Shown: positions 27,690-38,909, numbered from the stretch's first letter. The stretch is 64,000 nt of DNA from Marinobacter sp. SS21 (GCF_028369065.1 NZ_JAQNDA010000002.1:372001-436000); one strand, 5' to 3'. Numbers and translations: made by a program. Notes: a model not told the origin generated them from the sequence alone.

Positions 27690-29348
27690 CTAGATCCGTT
27701 GCTCCCGGAGCAGGCTCTCCACCAGCTTGCCAACGGCCGCCGGAATATCGGCTTCGGAGTCCGCTTCGGCTTGGGCGGTGGCCACATCGGTGCCGAGATT
27801 GACCGCTATGGCAATCAGACCGTGTGCCGTAAGCAACTGTGCGGTCCTGCGCCGGTCGTCGGCGTTGCCTGCACTGTCTTCGGTCAGCACCACCGAGGTC
27901 TTGCCCTGGTCAAACAGTGCCCGCTCGACGGCCAGAGCCAGGGCGGGGGCCTGCTTGCCATTGCAGGCAATGATGGCGGGTTGCTGGGCCAGGCGACGGC
28001 TGCGCTCTTCGCCGGTGACCGGGTCCAGGGATTCGTCACCATCGGCATTGCCGGCGATCATGCCGGCGCCAATGGTGACGTTGGTCAGTCGGTCAATGAC
28101 GATGAAGCTGCCAGTGGCGTGGTTGCGACCATAGGCGTCGAACGCCACCGGTTGGCTCAGGGTGAACTCACACAGGCCAATCTCGTTGAGCTGCAGCGCG
28201 GACGGATTGGGCTGTTGCTCCAGGGTGTTGACGTCGGTCTGGTGGTGAATCTTCTTGACCGTGCCGGAGGTGAACGTTGGGCCCAGTTTGATGTCATACA
28301 GGCGGCCGGTTTGCAGCGGGGCGTCGGTCATCCAGACCACATTGGCATTGAAGCGGTTGCCCACCTCCGGCTCGTCTGCCGCCTTGACCAGCATATCACC
28401 CCGGCTGATATCGATTTCGTCATTCAGGGTGAGGGTGACCGCCTGGTCAATGTAGGCTTCGTCCAGGTTGCCTTCGAACGACACGACTTCCTTGACGGTG
28501 CTGGTGCGGCGAGAGGGCAGGGCCATCACCTGATCGCCCGGGCGAACCACGCCGGAGGCAACCGTGCCGCAGAAGCCGCGGAAGTTAAGGTTGGGGCGAT
28601 TGACGTATTGAACCGGGAAACGGAAGTGTTCCAGGTTCTTGTCCCGGGACACCTCGACGTTTTCCAGGATTTCCATCAACGGCTGGCCGGTGAACCAGGG
28701 GGTGTTTTCGCTTCGGCTGACGACGTTGTCCCCTTCCAGTGCGGACATGGGGACAAAGCGTATGTCCTTGAGTCCGAGTTGGTCGGCAAACGTCAGATAG
28801 TCCTGCTTGATTTCCTCAAACCGGGCTTCGCTGTAGTCCACCAGGTCCATCTTGTTGATGGCCACTACGATGTGGCGAATACCCAGCAGCGAGGCGATGA
28901 ACGAATGGCGACGGGTTTGGGTCATCACGCCGTGGCGGGCGTCAATCATCAGGATTGCCAGTTGCGCCGTGGACGCGCCGGTGGCCATGTTGCGGGTGTA
29001 CTGCTCGTGGCCCGGTGTATCCGCGATGATGAACTTGCGCTTGTCGGTGGAGAAGTAGCGGTAAGCAACGTCAATGGTGATGCCCTGTTCCCGCTCGGCC
29101 TGAAGGCCGTCAACCAGCAGCGCCAGATCCAGCTTCTCGCCGGTGGTGCCCATTTTTGCGCTGTCGGATTTCAGACTGGCCATATGATCTTCGTAGATCA
29201 TCTTGGTGTCATGGAGCAGGCGCCCGATCAGGGTGGACTTGCCGTCATCAACACTGCCACAGGTGAGCAGGCGCAGCAGTTCCTTGTTTTCGTGCTGTTT
29301 CAGGTAGGCCTGAATATCTTCAGCGATGAGGTCTGACTGATGTGACAT
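27690..29348 (-). CDS. cysN: Sulfate adenylyltransferase subunit 1 with decayed APS-kinase tail
   Basis: 552 residues. GTPase subunit that drives ATP sulfurylase (CysD) to make adenosine phosphosulfate for assimilation. The G1 motif is GSVDDGKST at 31-39, with [13 protein letters not shown] and NKMDLVD further on and EF-Tu-like domains to about 430. Beyond that, some 90-120 residues remain that E. coli CysN (475 aa) lacks. From about 458 they resemble APS kinase ([18 protein letters not shown], then [17 protein letters not shown]) but the P-loop is replaced by ACNGKQAPA, so kinase activity is probably lost. It lies 11 nt after cysD. Confidence 0.93.
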   Translation of the reverse strand: MSHQSDLIAEDIQAYLKQHENKELLRLLTCGSVDDGKSTLIGRLLHDTKMIYEDHMASLKSDSAKMGTTGEKLDLALLVDGLQAEREQGITIDVAYRYFSTDKRKFIIADTPGHEQYTRNMATGASTAQLAILMIDARHGVMTQTRRHSFIASLLGIRHIVVAINKMDLVDYSEARFEEIKQDYLTFADQLGLKDIRFVPMSALEGDNVVSRSENTPWFTGQPLMEILENVEVSRDKNLEHFRFPVQYVNRPNLNFRGFCGTVASGVVRPGDQVMALPSRRTSTVKEVVSFEGNLDEAYIDQAVTLTLNDEIDISRGDMLVKAADEPEVGNRFNANVVWMTDAPLQTGRLYDIKLGPTFTSGTVKKIHHQTDVNTLEQQPNPSALQLNEIGLCEFTLSQPVAFDAYGRNHATGSFIVIDRLTNVTIGAGMIAGNADGDESLDPVTGEERSRRLAQQPAIIACNGKQAPALALAVERALFDQGKTSVVLTEDSAGNADDRRRTAQLLTAHGLIAIAVNLGTDVATAQAEADSEADIPAAVGKLVESLLREQRI

Positions 29349-29359
29349 GAATAAATTCC

Positions 29360-30268
29360 TTAGAAATAACCTTCACGCTTTTTCTGTTCCATGGAGCCGG
29401 CGGAGTCGTGGTCGATGACTCGGCCCTGGCGTTCGGAACTGGTGGCAAGCAGCATTTCCTGAATGATATCGGGCAGGGTTTTGGCTTCGGACTCGATGGC
29501 GCCGGTCAGCGGATAGCAGCCCAGGGTGCGGAAGCGGACCGATTTCATCATCGGGGTTTCGCCTTCCTTCAGCGGCATGCGGTCGTCATCCACCATGATC
29601 AGGGTGCCGTCCCGTTCAACCACCGGACGCTCGGCGGCGAAATAGAGTGGAACGATGTCGATGTTTTCCAGGTAGATGTACTGCCAGATGTCCAGTTCGG
29701 TCCAGTTGGACAGCGGGAAGACCCGGATGCTCTCACCCTTGTTGACCTTGCCGTTGTAAATGTTCCAGAGCTCTGGGCGCTGGTTTTTGGGGTCCCAGCG
29801 ATGGTATTCGTCACGGAATGAGTAGACCCGTTCCTTGGCGCGGGATTTTTCCTCGTCCCGGCGGGCACCACCGAAGGCGGCGTCGAACTTGTACTTGTCC
29901 AGGGCCTGCTTCAGTGACTGGGTTTTCATCACGTCGGTGTGCTTGGCGCTGCCGTGGGTAAAGGGGCCGATGCCCTGCTTTACGCCGTCTTCGTTGATAT
30001 GCACGATCAGGTCGAGGCCATACTCGCTAACCTGCTTGTCGCGGAATTCAATCATGTCCTTGAATTTCCACGTGGTGTCGACGTGCATCAGGGGGAAGGG
30101 CGGCTTGCCAGGATGAAAGGCCTTGCGCGCGAGGTGGAGCATGACCGCCGAGTCTTTACCGATGGAGTAAAGCATGACGGGGTTATCGAACTCAGCTGCC
30201 ACTTCCCGAATGATGTGGATGCTTTCCGCTTCCAGCTGTTTGAGGTGAGTCAGATTATAACTGGTCAT
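29360..30268 (-). CDS. cysD: Sulfate adenylyltransferase subunit 2
   Basis: 302 residues. PP-loop ATP sulfurylase catalytic subunit; with CysN it forms APS from sulfate and ATP. The nucleotide motif SIGKDS is at 35-40, and [21 protein letters not shown] is characteristic. It is first in the cysDN operon. The -10 of its promoter, TATAGT, is recognisable on the minus strand with a weak -35, fitting activation by CysB. Confidence 0.97.
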   Translation of the reverse strand: MTSYNLTHLKQLEAESIHIIREVAAEFDNPVMLYSIGKDSAVMLHLARKAFHPGKPPFPLMHVDTTWKFKDMIEFRDKQVSEYGLDLIVHINEDGVKQGIGPFTHGSAKHTDVMKTQSLKQALDKYKFDAAFGGARRDEEKSRAKERVYSFRDEYHRWDPKNQRPELWNIYNGKVNKGESIRVFPLSNWTELDIWQYIYLENIDIVPLYFAAERPVVERDGTLIMVDDDRMPLKEGETPMMKSVRFRTLGCYPLTGAIESEAKTLPDIIQEMLLATSSERQGRVIDHDSAGSMEQKKREGYF

Positions 30269-30309
30269 CGTAAGGTTTTACCGATTGCCGTGGGCGTATG
30301 AATGCCGCA

Positions 30310-30338
30310 ACTATACCAGACGCGGCCTGGATATAAGA
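30310..30338 (-). promoter_or_regulatory. cysD promoter (activator-dependent type)
   Basis: TATAGT (rc of 30310-30315) with a poor -35 TCTTAT (rc of 30333-30338), spacer 17 bp, 42 nt before the cysD ATG. The A+T-rich run upstream at 30350-30375 would be the place for a CysB site, but no consensus is certain by eye. Confidence 0.4.
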
Positions 30339-30462
30339 AGGCGAATTACTAGAGTTTGGGGCTATAACAATATGCCGCTTAGCAACGAATGGTTGGCTGG
30401 GCACGGCTGCGCAGAAGCCCGCAAGATCCGACCAACCTGCCGCTGGCCGGGGGTCACCCCGG

Positions 30463-30915
30463 CTAGCCCAGGGTGGCTGCGAGTAAACGGCTGACGTACT
30501 GATCCAGGTAGTCGTAGCCATTATCTTCAAAGTCACTGAACTGGATGCCAAGGTGAAATTCGTCGCGGGAAACCCGGCGTAAGTGCACGATGTGGCCGTG
30601 TACGCGAATCGACACATTTTGTGAGGCAACCACTGGCACGGCGAAGCGGGTGGATACCTGAATCCACTGGCCCGGAGCCGGTGTCACCTGGCCAGGGAGT
30701 AGTTGGCGCACGGCGTCCAGGTTGCATCGCAGCATAACGCCGGTGCGGGACAGATTGGCCGCGTGGCAGTGCAGTTCATCGCCTGCGGGGTTGCTGACCA
30801 ACACTTTCAGCCCAACGTCTACGCGTTGCTGGTTACGAAGGTTGGGCTTGGTTGGTGACGCTTTCATGGCAATCTGCCTGGTAAATTCTGGCTGCGATTG
30901 AATGGCCTTTCCCAT
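30463..30915 (-). CDS. PilZ-domain protein
   Basis: 150 residues (134 if the ATG at 30867 is used). A single PilZ domain: the c-di-GMP motif begins with RNQQRVDVGLKV and NLSRTGVMLRC supplies the NxSxxG box, followed by the beta-barrel strands IVHLRRVSRDEFHLGIQF. Such proteins sense cyclic-di-GMP and usually affect motility or surface attachment. Only one Arg is adjacent to the usual RxxxR position, so affinity could be low. It stands alone, divergent from rimO. Confidence 0.85.
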   Translation of the reverse strand: MGKAIQSQPEFTRQIAMKASPTKPNLRNQQRVDVGLKVLVSNPAGDELHCHAANLSRTGVMLRCNLDAVRQLLPGQVTPAPGQWIQVSTRFAVPVVASQNVSIRVHGHIVHLRRVSRDEFHLGIQFSDFEDNGYDYLDQYVSRLLAATLG

Positions 30916-31093
30916 ACTGCTGAATCCCGGCGTGTAATCTTACATAAGCTCCTGAAAGTTTAGTGGTTTAAAAAATGAACAGCAAGCCATCTGTCGTCTT
31001 TGTGGTCAGCTTTGTGATGAAAGCCCGGGACGAGTCGTCGGCATGGGGTGCGCAAAGATGTGTTTTTCATTGGGTTGGTGGCCGTGGCTGCGG

Positions 31094-31099
31094 TAAAAT
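31094..31099 (+). promoter_or_regulatory. Probable -10 of rimO promoter
   Basis: TAAAAT, 36 nt before the rimO ATG, with a poor -35 TTGGGT 18 bp upstream. Proposed from position only. Confidence 0.35.
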
Positions 31100-31134
31100 G
31101 CTGCTCCAATTTTGAACAGCGCTCCTGAGACGTT

Positions 31135-32478
31135 ATGACAGACAAGACAGCTACTCCCGCGACCGGCAGCGGTAAAGTCGGATTTATCAGCCTGGGATGC
31201 CCCAAGGCCCTGGTGGATTCCGAGCGAATCCTGACCCAGTTGCGCCAGGACGGCTACGATGTTGTCCCTACCTATGAAGATGCGGATGTGGTTGTGGTGA
31301 ATACCTGTGGCTTCATTGATGCTGCCAAGCAGGAGTCGCTGGATGCCATCGGCGAGGCGATCAGTGAGAACGGCAAAGTGATCGTCACCGGCTGTATGGG
31401 GGTTGAGGAGGAGCGCATACGGGAGTCCCACCCCGGCGTGCTGGCGGTGTCGGGGCCACACGCCTACGAGGAGGTGGTGGGAGCGGTGCATGAATTTGTG
31501 CCGCCGAAAAAGGAGCATGATCCGTTCGTGGATCTGGTGCCTCCCCAGGGCGTCAAGCTGACCCCCCGTCATTACGCCTACCTGAAGATTTCCGAGGGCT
31601 GCAATCACCGTTGCACCTTCTGCATCATTCCCTCCATGCGCGGCGATCTGGTCAGCCGTCCCGTTGGCGAGGTGATGGATGAGGCCAAGCGCCTGGTCGA
31701 CGCCGGCGTCAAGGAGTTGCTGGTCATCTCTCAGGATACCAGTGCCTATGGCGTGGATATCAAATACCGCACCGGGTTCTGGCAAGGGCGTCCGCTGAAG
31801 ACGCGGATGCTGGCGTTGTGCGAGGCCCTTGGGGAGTTGGGCGTTTGGGTGCGGCTGCATTATGTTTACCCCTATCCCCACGTAGACGACGTGATCCCAC
31901 TGATGGCGGCAGGCAAGGTGCTGCCCTATCTGGATATCCCGTTCCAGCATGCCAGCCCGAAGGTGCTCAAGGCGATGAAGCGGCCGGCCCACGACAGCAA
32001 GACGCTGGAGCGCATTCGCAAGTGGCGGGAGATCTGTCCGGAGCTGACCATTCGCTCCACCTTCATTGTCGGTTTCCCTGGTGAAACGGAAGAAGACTTC
32101 CAGTACCTGCTGGATTGGCTGGATGATGCCCAGCTCGATCGTGTGGGGGCCTTCAAGTACAGCCCGGTGGATGGGGCTCCGGCCAATGCGTTGGACGGTG
32201 CCGTGCCGGAAGAAGTGAAGGAAGAGCGGTTGGCGCGGTTTATGGCCAAGCAGGCGGAGATCTCGGCGGCGCGGTTGCAGGCCAAGATCGGCAAGACTAT
32301 CGAGGTGTTGATCGACGAGGTGGACGAGGAGGGCGCCATCGGGCGTTCCAAGGCGGATGCGCCGGAGATCGACGGCATGGTCTACCTCAACGGCGAGATT
32401 GAGCTACAGCCGGGGCAGGTGGTGAGTGCGGTGGTTGAGCATGCGGATGAGCATGATCTTTGGGCGGTGCTTGCTTGA
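31135..32478 (+). CDS. rimO: Ribosomal protein S12 methylthiotransferase
   Basis: 447 residues. Radical-SAM enzyme that methylthiolates Asp88 of S12. N-terminal cluster cysteines C22, C58 and C87, radical-SAM cysteines C156, C160 and C163 in [15 protein letters not shown], and a C-terminal TRAM domain. Unlike MiaB it has [12 protein letters not shown] at the start, which identifies RimO. It stands alone, convergent with gatB across a 378-nt repeat-rich gap. Confidence 0.97.
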   Translation: MTDKTATPATGSGKVGFISLGCPKALVDSERILTQLRQDGYDVVPTYEDADVVVVNTCGFIDAAKQESLDAIGEAISENGKVIVTGCMGVEEERIRESHPGVLAVSGPHAYEEVVGAVHEFVPPKKEHDPFVDLVPPQGVKLTPRHYAYLKISEGCNHRCTFCIIPSMRGDLVSRPVGEVMDEAKRLVDAGVKELLVISQDTSAYGVDIKYRTGFWQGRPLKTRMLALCEALGELGVWVRLHYVYPYPHVDDVIPLMAAGKVLPYLDIPFQHASPKVLKAMKRPAHDSKTLERIRKWREICPELTIRSTFIVGFPGETEEDFQYLLDWLDDAQLDRVGAFKYSPVDGAPANALDGAVPEEVKEERLARFMAKQAEISAARLQAKIGKTIEVLIDEVDEEGAIGRSKADAPEIDGMVYLNGEIELQPGQVVSAVVEHADEHDLWAVLA

Positions 32479-32510
32479 GTCTTGTGAGTAGCCTGACTGG
32501 CATGGCGGTG

Positions 32511-32620
32511 GGCCTTGACGGGAGGCACCTCCCAAAAACCGCTACAAGCACATCCATGTGCGCTTGACTCCGGCCATCCATGGCCTCCGACATTTTTGGG
32601 AGGTGCCTCCCGTCAAGGCC
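32511..32620. repeat. 110-nt nested palindrome with 28-bp perfect arms
   Basis: Arms 32511-32538 and 32593-32620 are exact inverse complements, opening GGCCTTGACGGGAGGCACCT. The 54-nt interior holds two smaller hairpins, GCACATCCATGTGC and GGCCATCCATGGCC, giving a three-way, cloverleaf-like fold. No flanking duplication or transposase is seen. Confidence 0.85.
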
Positions 32621-32655
32621 ATGGAGCTCTGAGATATCTCAATTGGATCGCGGGT

Positions 32656-32690
32656 AGCTGAGCCGAAGCATTCGGAAGCTGGGGTTTTTT
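32656..32690 (+). terminator. Candidate rimO terminator
   Basis: AGCT-gag-CCGAA-gca-TTCGG-a-AGCT hairpin followed by GGGG and six T. The stem is interrupted, and four G separate it from the T-run, so strength is uncertain. Confidence 0.45.
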
Positions 32691-32825
32691 GATGCGGTTC
32701 GGCAAGCCTCACCGGCATCCTACGGGTGTGCATTGATTGGAGGTCGAGGGTAATAATGCAGTTCGCTTCGCTCACCAGCATCCTGCGAGGGTGTAGGATG
32801 CTGGTGAGGCTTGCCGAACCGCATC
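32691..32825. repeat. Three copies of the GATGCGGTTCGGC repeat family
   Basis: Units at 32691-32723 and 32793-32825 are inverted and match at 32 of 33 positions; a third, more diverged unit (about 32757-32790) lies between in the same orientation as the first. Same family as 24068-24183. Confidence 0.85.
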
Positions 32826-32849
32826 GAAGCGGCCGGTGATCTGAGATAA

Positions 32850-32866
32850 GGAGGGATTATCCCTCC
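32850..32866. terminator. Hairpin over the gatB stop codon
   Basis: GGAGGGATTATCCCTCC, a perfect 7-bp stem with a 3-nt loop, covers the gatB stop codon at 32857. No U-tract; it may stabilise or delimit the gatCAB message end. Confidence 0.3.
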
Positions 32867-34320
32867 AGCTTCTTCTTCAAAATCTCCGTAAACAGCTTCG
32901 GGTTGCCCTGGCCTTTGGAAGCCTTCATCAGCGGTCCCATAAAGCCGCCCATCAGCTTCTTGCGCTTCTTGTCGTCGGCTTCCTGGTACTGTTGGATCTG
33001 ATCCGGCATGCCGGCCAACACCTCATCCACCAGTTTTTCCAGCGCGCCGGTATCGGACACCTGCTTCAAGCCCTTGGCGTCAATGATCGCGTCGACGTTG
33101 TCGTTTTCCCCGGCCCAGAGCGCTTCAAACACCTTCTTGGCGCCGGCGGAAGAGACGGAGTCGTCGGCAATGCGCACGATCAGGTCGCCCAGCTGGGCCC
33201 CGGTGATGGGGGAGTCGGCAATCGATTTGTCTTCCGCGTTCAGGCGAGCGGAGAATTCACCGAGAATCCAGTTGGCGGCCAGTTTGGCGTCTTTACCCCG
33301 CGCGGCGACCTCTTCGAAGAATGAAGCCAGTTTGGCATCGCCACTGAGCAGGCTGGCGTCGTAGTCATTCAGGCCGAACTGTTCCTTGAAGCGCGCCTTA
33401 CGGGCGTCCGGCAGTTCAGGCAAGCGGCTGCGGCAATCCTCGATAAAGCTGTCATCGATTTCCACTGGCAGCAGGTCCGGGCAGGGGAAGTAGCGATAGT
33501 CGTTGGCCTCTTCCTTGGTCCGCATGGAACGGGACTCGTCCCGGTCGCCGTTGTACAGGCGGGTTTCCTGCACGATCTCGCCGCCGTCTTCCAAGATGTC
33601 CATTTGTCGCTCCACTTCATGGGCAATGGCTTGCTCCATGAAGCGGAAGGAGTTCAGGTTCTTGGTCTCGGTGCGGGTGCCAAGCTCGTCCTGGCCTTTT
33701 GGTTTGAGGGAGATGTTGACATCAAAGCGCATGGAGCCCTGGGACATGTCGCCGTCACAAATGCCCAGCGAGGTCACCAGGCTGTGCAGCTTCTTGGCGA
33801 AGGCCACGGCCTCCTCGGCGTTACGCATGTCGGGTTCGGTGACCACTTCGATCAGCGGGGTGCCGGCGCGGTTCAGGTCGATGCCGGACATGCCATGGCC
33901 ATGTTCGTCAAAGAACGCTTCATGGAGGGATTTGCCGGCGTCTTCTTCCAGGTGCGCGTGGTGAATGCGGATGGTCTTGGTGCTGCCGTCCGGCAGGTCG
34001 ATTTCCACGTGGCCGGGGCCAACAATGGGCTGCTCCAGCTGGGTGGTCTGGTAGCCCTTGGGCAGGTCCGGGTAAAAGTAGTTCTTGCGCTCGAACACCG
34101 AGCGCCGGCCGATCTCGGCGTCGATGGCCAGGCCGAACATCACCGCGTAGCGGAACGCCTGCTCGTTTGGTACCGGCAGGGTGCCCGGCATGGCCAGGTC
34201 AACCGCGTTGGCCTGGGTGTTGGGCTCGGCGCCGTACGCGGTGCTGGAGCCGGAAAAAATCTTGGTGTTGGTGGCGAGCTGAACGTGAATTTCCAACCCG
34301 ATTACGACATCCCATTGCAT
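32857..34320 (-). CDS. gatB: Asp/Glu-tRNA amidotransferase subunit B
   Basis: 487 residues. Subunit of the GatCAB amidotransferase that converts misacylated Glu-tRNA-Gln or Asp-tRNA-Asn to the correct amide; GatB binds the tRNA and activates the acyl group. Family signatures: [10 protein letters not shown] at the start, [15 protein letters not shown] and [15 protein letters not shown] [17 protein letters not shown]. The C-terminal YqeY-like tail domain is intact. Last in gatC-gatA-gatB, 25 nt after gatA. Confidence 0.98.
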   Translation of the reverse strand: MQWDVVIGLEIHVQLATNTKIFSGSSTAYGAEPNTQANAVDLAMPGTLPVPNEQAFRYAVMFGLAIDAEIGRRSVFERKNYFYPDLPKGYQTTQLEQPIVGPGHVEIDLPDGSTKTIRIHHAHLEEDAGKSLHEAFFDEHGHGMSGIDLNRAGTPLIEVVTEPDMRNAEEAVAFAKKLHSLVTSLGICDGDMSQGSMRFDVNISLKPKGQDELGTRTETKNLNSFRFMEQAIAHEVERQMDILEDGGEIVQETRLYNGDRDESRSMRTKEEANDYRYFPCPDLLPVEIDDSFIEDCRSRLPELPDARKARFKEQFGLNDYDASLLSGDAKLASFFEEVAARGKDAKLAANWILGEFSARLNAEDKSIADSPITGAQLGDLIVRIADDSVSSAGAKKVFEALWAGENDNVDAIIDAKGLKQVSDTGALEKLVDEVLAGMPDQIQQYQEADDKKRKKLMGGFMGPLMKASKGQGNPKLFTEILKKKLEG

Positions 34321-34345
34321 GGTGTTTGGTCTCCTGATTGCCCGC

Positions 34346-35791
34346 TTATTCCGGTGTACGCTGGTGCCAGTCGGTCACTTGCTGATACTGGTGTGCAGCG
34401 TTCAGCAGCCGGGCCTCGGAAAAGTAGTCGCCAATGATCTGCAGGCCAACCGGCAGCCCGTCGACCAGGCCGGCTGGCAGCGACAGTGCCGGCAGTCCCG
34501 CCAGGTTTACCGCGATGGTAAAGATGTCTTCCAGGTACATGGTGACCGGGTCGTTGGCCTTCTCGCCCTTGGCAAAGGCCGGTGACGGGCAGGTAGGGCT
34601 CATCAGCACGTCGACTTCTTTCAGTGCATTGACGAAATCCTGCTGGATCAGACGGCGAACCTTCAGTGCCTTAAGGTAGTAAGCGTCGAAGTAGCCGGCC
34701 GACAGGGCGTAGGTGCCCACCATGATGCGGCGTTTCACCTCGGCGCCAAAGCCTTCGCCCCGGGTGCGGGTGTACAGGTCCATCAGGTCTTTGGGGTCAT
34801 CGCAGCGGTAGCCATAACGCACGCCGTCAAAGCGCGACAGGTTGGCGGATGCCTCGGCTGGGGCGATGACGTAATAGGCGGCAATGGCCAGGTTGGCGTT
34901 GGGCAGGGAGACTTCCTGAACGGTGGCGCCGAGTTTTTCGTATTCGGCGATGGCGTTACGGATGGTCTGTTCCATCGCCGGGCTGAGCTGGTCGGTGAAG
35001 TATTCCTTGGGCAGGCCAACCTTCAGGCCTTTCAGCGGCTCATTGAGAGTGGCGGTGTAGTCCGGCACGGCGCGGTCGAGGCTGGTGGAATCCTTGGGGT
35101 CATGGCCGGCCATGACGTTGAGCATCATGGCGTTGTCTTCGGCGCTGCGGGCCATGGTGCCGCCCTGGTCGAGACTGGAGGCGAAGGCGATCATGCCGTA
35201 ACGGGACACCCTGCCGTAGGTGGGTTTCAGTCCGGTGATACCACACAGCGCGGCCGGCTGGCGAATGGAGCCGCCGGTGTCGGTGGCGGTCGCGGCGGGG
35301 GTCAGGCGGGCGGCAACCGCAGCCGCCGAGCCGCCGGAGGAGCCGCCGGGCACCCGGTTGTGACCCCAGGGGTTGGTGACGGCGCCAAAGTAACTGGTTT
35401 CGTTGGAAGACCCCATGGCGAATTCGTCCATGTTGGTCTTGCCCAGGCAGACTGCGCCAGCGGCACGGAAATTGGCGGTCACGGAGGCGTCGTAGGGCGG
35501 AACGAAGTTCTCCAGCATTTTGGAGGCGCAGGTGGTGCGAACGCCGTTGGTGCAGAAGATGTCCTTATGGGCGAACGGCACACCGGTCCAGGGCGTGGCG
35601 CTGCCCTGGCTGCGCAGGGCGTCGGCCTGGCGAGCTTCGGCCAGCGCCTCGTCCTCGCAGACCGTAATAAAGCTGTTGTACTTGCTGTCTTCCTGCTTGA
35701 TCCGGTCGAGGAAGTGCTGGGTCAACTCGACGCTGGAGACCTCGCCAGCCGCCAGATCGCGGGAGAGTTCGGCTACGGTTTTGTTATGCAT
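34346..35791 (-). CDS. gatA: Asp/Glu-tRNA amidotransferase subunit A
   Basis: 481 residues. Amidase subunit that releases ammonia from glutamine for GatB. The Ser-cis-Ser-Lys triad is K76 in FAHKDIF, S151 in PGGSSGGS and S175 in [10 protein letters not shown]. Middle gene of the operon, 24 nt after gatC. Its presence implies the organism makes at least one of Gln-tRNA or Asn-tRNA by transamidation. Confidence 0.98.
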   Translation of the reverse strand: MHNKTVAELSRDLAAGEVSSVELTQHFLDRIKQEDSKYNSFITVCEDEALAEARQADALRSQGSATPWTGVPFAHKDIFCTNGVRTTCASKMLENFVPPYDASVTANFRAAGAVCLGKTNMDEFAMGSSNETSYFGAVTNPWGHNRVPGGSSGGSAAAVAARLTPAATATDTGGSIRQPAALCGITGLKPTYGRVSRYGMIAFASSLDQGGTMARSAEDNAMMLNVMAGHDPKDSTSLDRAVPDYTATLNEPLKGLKVGLPKEYFTDQLSPAMEQTIRNAIAEYEKLGATVQEVSLPNANLAIAAYYVIAPAEASANLSRFDGVRYGYRCDDPKDLMDLYTRTRGEGFGAEVKRRIMVGTYALSAGYFDAYYLKALKVRRLIQQDFVNALKEVDVLMSPTCPSPAFAKGEKANDPVTMYLEDIFTIAVNLAGLPALSLPAGLVDGLPVGLQIIGDYFSEARLLNAAHQYQQVTDWHQRTPE

Positions 35792-35815
35792 TGCGGGTTC
35801 CTGGAGAAACTGGGG

Positions 35816-36103
35816 TTAATCAATCACTTTGGGGACCAGGTAGAGACCGGCTTCGGTGGCCGGGGCGATGGCCTGAAACGCCTCGCGCTGATCGGTCTCG
35901 GTTACTTCGTCTGCGCGCAGTCGCTGAACCGCATCCAGGGGGTGAGCCATGGGCTCGGTGTTCTCGGTATTGGCGTTCTGAAGCTGATCCACCAGGTTGA
36001 GAATGTTGCCGAGGTCTTTTTCCAGCTCAGAGACCTGCTTGTCGTCCACCCGGATACGAGCCAGCAGGGCAACTTTTTCTATATCTTCGCGGGAAATGGT
36101 CAC
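35816..36103 (-). CDS. gatC: Asp/Glu-tRNA amidotransferase subunit C
   Basis: 95 residues from a GTG start at 36103, chosen because GGGAG lies about 8 nt upstream and VTISREDIEKVALLARIRV is the standard GatC beginning; longer frames reach past the promoter region and have no such match. GatC is the small clasp holding GatA and GatB together. First gene of the operon, divergent from mreB over 263 nt. Confidence 0.95.
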   Translation of the reverse strand: MTISREDIEKVALLARIRVDDKQVSELEKDLGNILNLVDQLQNANTENTEPMAHPLDAVQRLRADEVTETDQREAFQAIAPATEAGLYLVPKVID

Positions 36104-36225
36104 GCATTGTCTCCCAGGTAAATGAAATGTCTGTAAGGTCTGATACTTGCGGCCGGGCCGAGATGACGGATTGGTCTTTCCCTGTCGGACGGCTGATACC
36201 AGGCCGGGCAAAAGGGGTATGGTAA

Positions 36226-37410
<1,185 letters not shown>

Positions 37411-37449
37411 ACGTGGTATTGGCAGCAAAACCGATACCTTCCCGCTCGC

Positions 37450-37482
37450 AACCGCCGCTTGTGTCTCCGCACAGCGGCGGTT
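37450..37482 (+). promoter_or_regulatory. Hairpin between mreB and mreC
   Basis: AACCGCCGCT (37450-37459) and AGCGGCGGTT (37473-37482) form a perfect 10-bp stem, extended by GTG/CAC inside with a bulged T. No U-tract follows, so it may protect the mreB message end or reduce downstream expression rather than terminate fully. Confidence 0.65.
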
Positions 37483-37521
37483 GTCGTATCAGTGCTGGTC
37501 AAGACGGGAGGAGGCGTCCCC

Positions 37522-38424
37522 ATTAAGACCATTTTTGTTCAAGGTCCCATTCCCGGTTTTCGACTGTTTCTGGCCATTGTGGTATCGGTTGCTTTGATTG
37601 TCGCCGATGGCCGCTTGGCGCAGCTGCAGACGGTACGCAGTGCCATTGGTACCGGGTTGGCGCCGGTCTATTGGTTGGGCAATGCGCCGTCCCAGTTCAG
37701 CGCTTGGGTGTCCGGTCTGTTCACGACCCGGGACGACCTGCTGGAAGAAAATGACGCTCTCAGGGCACGGCTGTTGATCCTGGAGCGGCGCGCACTCAAG
37801 TACGCTGCCCTGGCGGCCGAGAACAATGAGCTGCGCCGGCTGATGAACTCATCCGAAGTGCTGGATGACCGGGTGATCGTGGCCGAAGTTGTCAGCGTCT
37901 CTCCAGACCCGTTTTCCCACGAAGTGGTGATCAACAAGGGCAGTCGTGACGGGGTTCAGGTCGGGCAGGCCATACTCGATGCCACCGGGCTGATGGGGCA
38001 GGTGCAGCAGGCCAGTAGCTTTACCTCCCAGGTTCTGCTGATCTCCGACAGCAGTCACGCGGTGCCTGTAGAGGTGGTGCGTAACGGCTTGCGGGCCATC
38101 CTGTTGGGTAATGGCAACATCAACACGCTGGAACTGGTTCATGTGCCGGACACGGCCGATCTCCGCGAAGGCGATCTGCTGGTCAGCTCGGGACTGGGCG
38201 GCCGTTTCCCCAAGGGGTATCCGGTGGCCGAGGTTGTTTCGATCCGCAAGGATCCAGGGGAGCCGTTCATGCAGATCGAGGCGAAACCGAAGGCCGAACT
38301 GAGCCGTAGCGAAATGGTGCTGGTGGTGTTCAGCCAGATTCAGCAGGCGATTCAGTCACCGTCAGAGGTGTCCGGTGACGAAACGGAGCTGCAACAGCCC
38401 ACTGACTCCGGGGAGGAAAACTGA
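37522..38424 (+). CDS. mreC: Rod shape-determining protein MreC, probable ATT start
   Basis: 300 residues if translation begins at ATT 37522. The Shine-Dalgarno sequence GGGAGGAGG ends 7 nt before it, and the resulting start (M)KTIFVQGP lines up with the E. coli MreC start MKPIFSRGP. No ATG, GTG or TTG is at that place; in-frame GTG (37492) or TTG (37459) would add ten or more residues without a ribosome site. A membrane segment at about 12-30 is followed by a coiled coil and the periplasmic beta domain. MreC links MreB to penicillin-binding proteins. Its TGA overlaps the mreD ATG. Confidence 0.9.
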   Translation: MKTIFVQGPIPGFRLFLAIVVSVALIVADGRLAQLQTVRSAIGTGLAPVYWLGNAPSQFSAWVSGLFTTRDDLLEENDALRARLLILERRALKYAALAAENNELRRLMNSSEVLDDRVIVAEVVSVSPDPFSHEVVINKGSRDGVQVGQAILDATGLMGQVQQASSFTSQVLLISDSSHAVPVEVVRNGLRAILLGNGNINTLELVHVPDTADLREGDLLVSSGLGGRFPKGYPVAEVVSIRKDPGEPFMQIEAKPKAELSRSEMVLVVFSQIQQAIQSPSEVSGDETELQQPTDSGEEN

Positions 38425-38900
38425 TGCTGTCGGTCATCAGTTACCCGGTATTCGCCATCAGTATTCTCATTGCGTTGGTGCTGAGTATTTCGCCGTTTCC
38501 CCTCGGTTGGTTCGAGTTCCGCCCGGAATGGCTGGGACTTTTGGTGTTTTACTGGACCTTCCGGGCGCCAGCCCAGTTTGGCATCCTGCTAGCCTGGTGT
38601 CTGGGCTTGATGCTCGACGTGCTGGAAGCCACGGCCCTGGGGGTGAATGCCGTCGCCATGGCGATGATTGCCTTTCTGGTGTTGACCATCCATCAGCGCC
38701 TGCGCATGTTCCCCATTCCCCAGCAATGTGCGATGGTATTTCTGCTGCTGGGTATCAATCAGATGCTGGTGCATTTCATCAAGCAGATGCTCGGCGCGGA
38801 TGACGCCGGATTCAGTTACCTGTGGCCCGCCATCACCAGTGCCATCATCTGGCCACTTTTGTGTGTGCTGCTGGACGGCTTAAATCGAAAACTGGGATAG
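38424..38900 (+). CDS. mreD: Rod shape-determining protein MreD
   Basis: 158 residues, almost entirely hydrophobic with about five membrane segments. Inner-membrane partner of MreC and RodA in cell elongation. The ATG overlaps the mreC TGA (TGATG), so it is probably translated by coupling. The maf gene begins 9 nt later. Confidence 0.94.
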   Translation: MLSVISYPVFAISILIALVLSISPFPLGWFEFRPEWLGLLVFYWTFRAPAQFGILLAWCLGLMLDVLEATALGVNAVAMAMIAFLVLTIHQRLRMFPIPQQCAMVFLLLGINQMLVHFIKQMLGADDAGFSYLWPAITSAIIWPLLCVLLDGLNRKLG

Positions 38901-38909
38901 GAAGTTCCC

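Larger units (their letters stand above)
32479..32856. other. 378-nt gene-free stretch, convergent, repeat-rich
   Basis: Between the rimO and gatB stop codons. It contains a nested 110-nt palindrome (32511-32620), a candidate terminator for rimO (32656-32690) and three units of the 33-bp repeat family (32691-32825). No protein-coding feature is supported. Confidence 0.8.

Noticed and set aside
27672..29336. A 554-codon open frame antisense to cysN
   Set aside because: Shadow frame; it mirrors the CysN codons and has no recognisable family.
32511..32825. Integron attC sites or a CRISPR array
   Set aside because: There is no integrase, no attC core sites, no regularly spaced identical repeats with unique spacers, and no cas genes.
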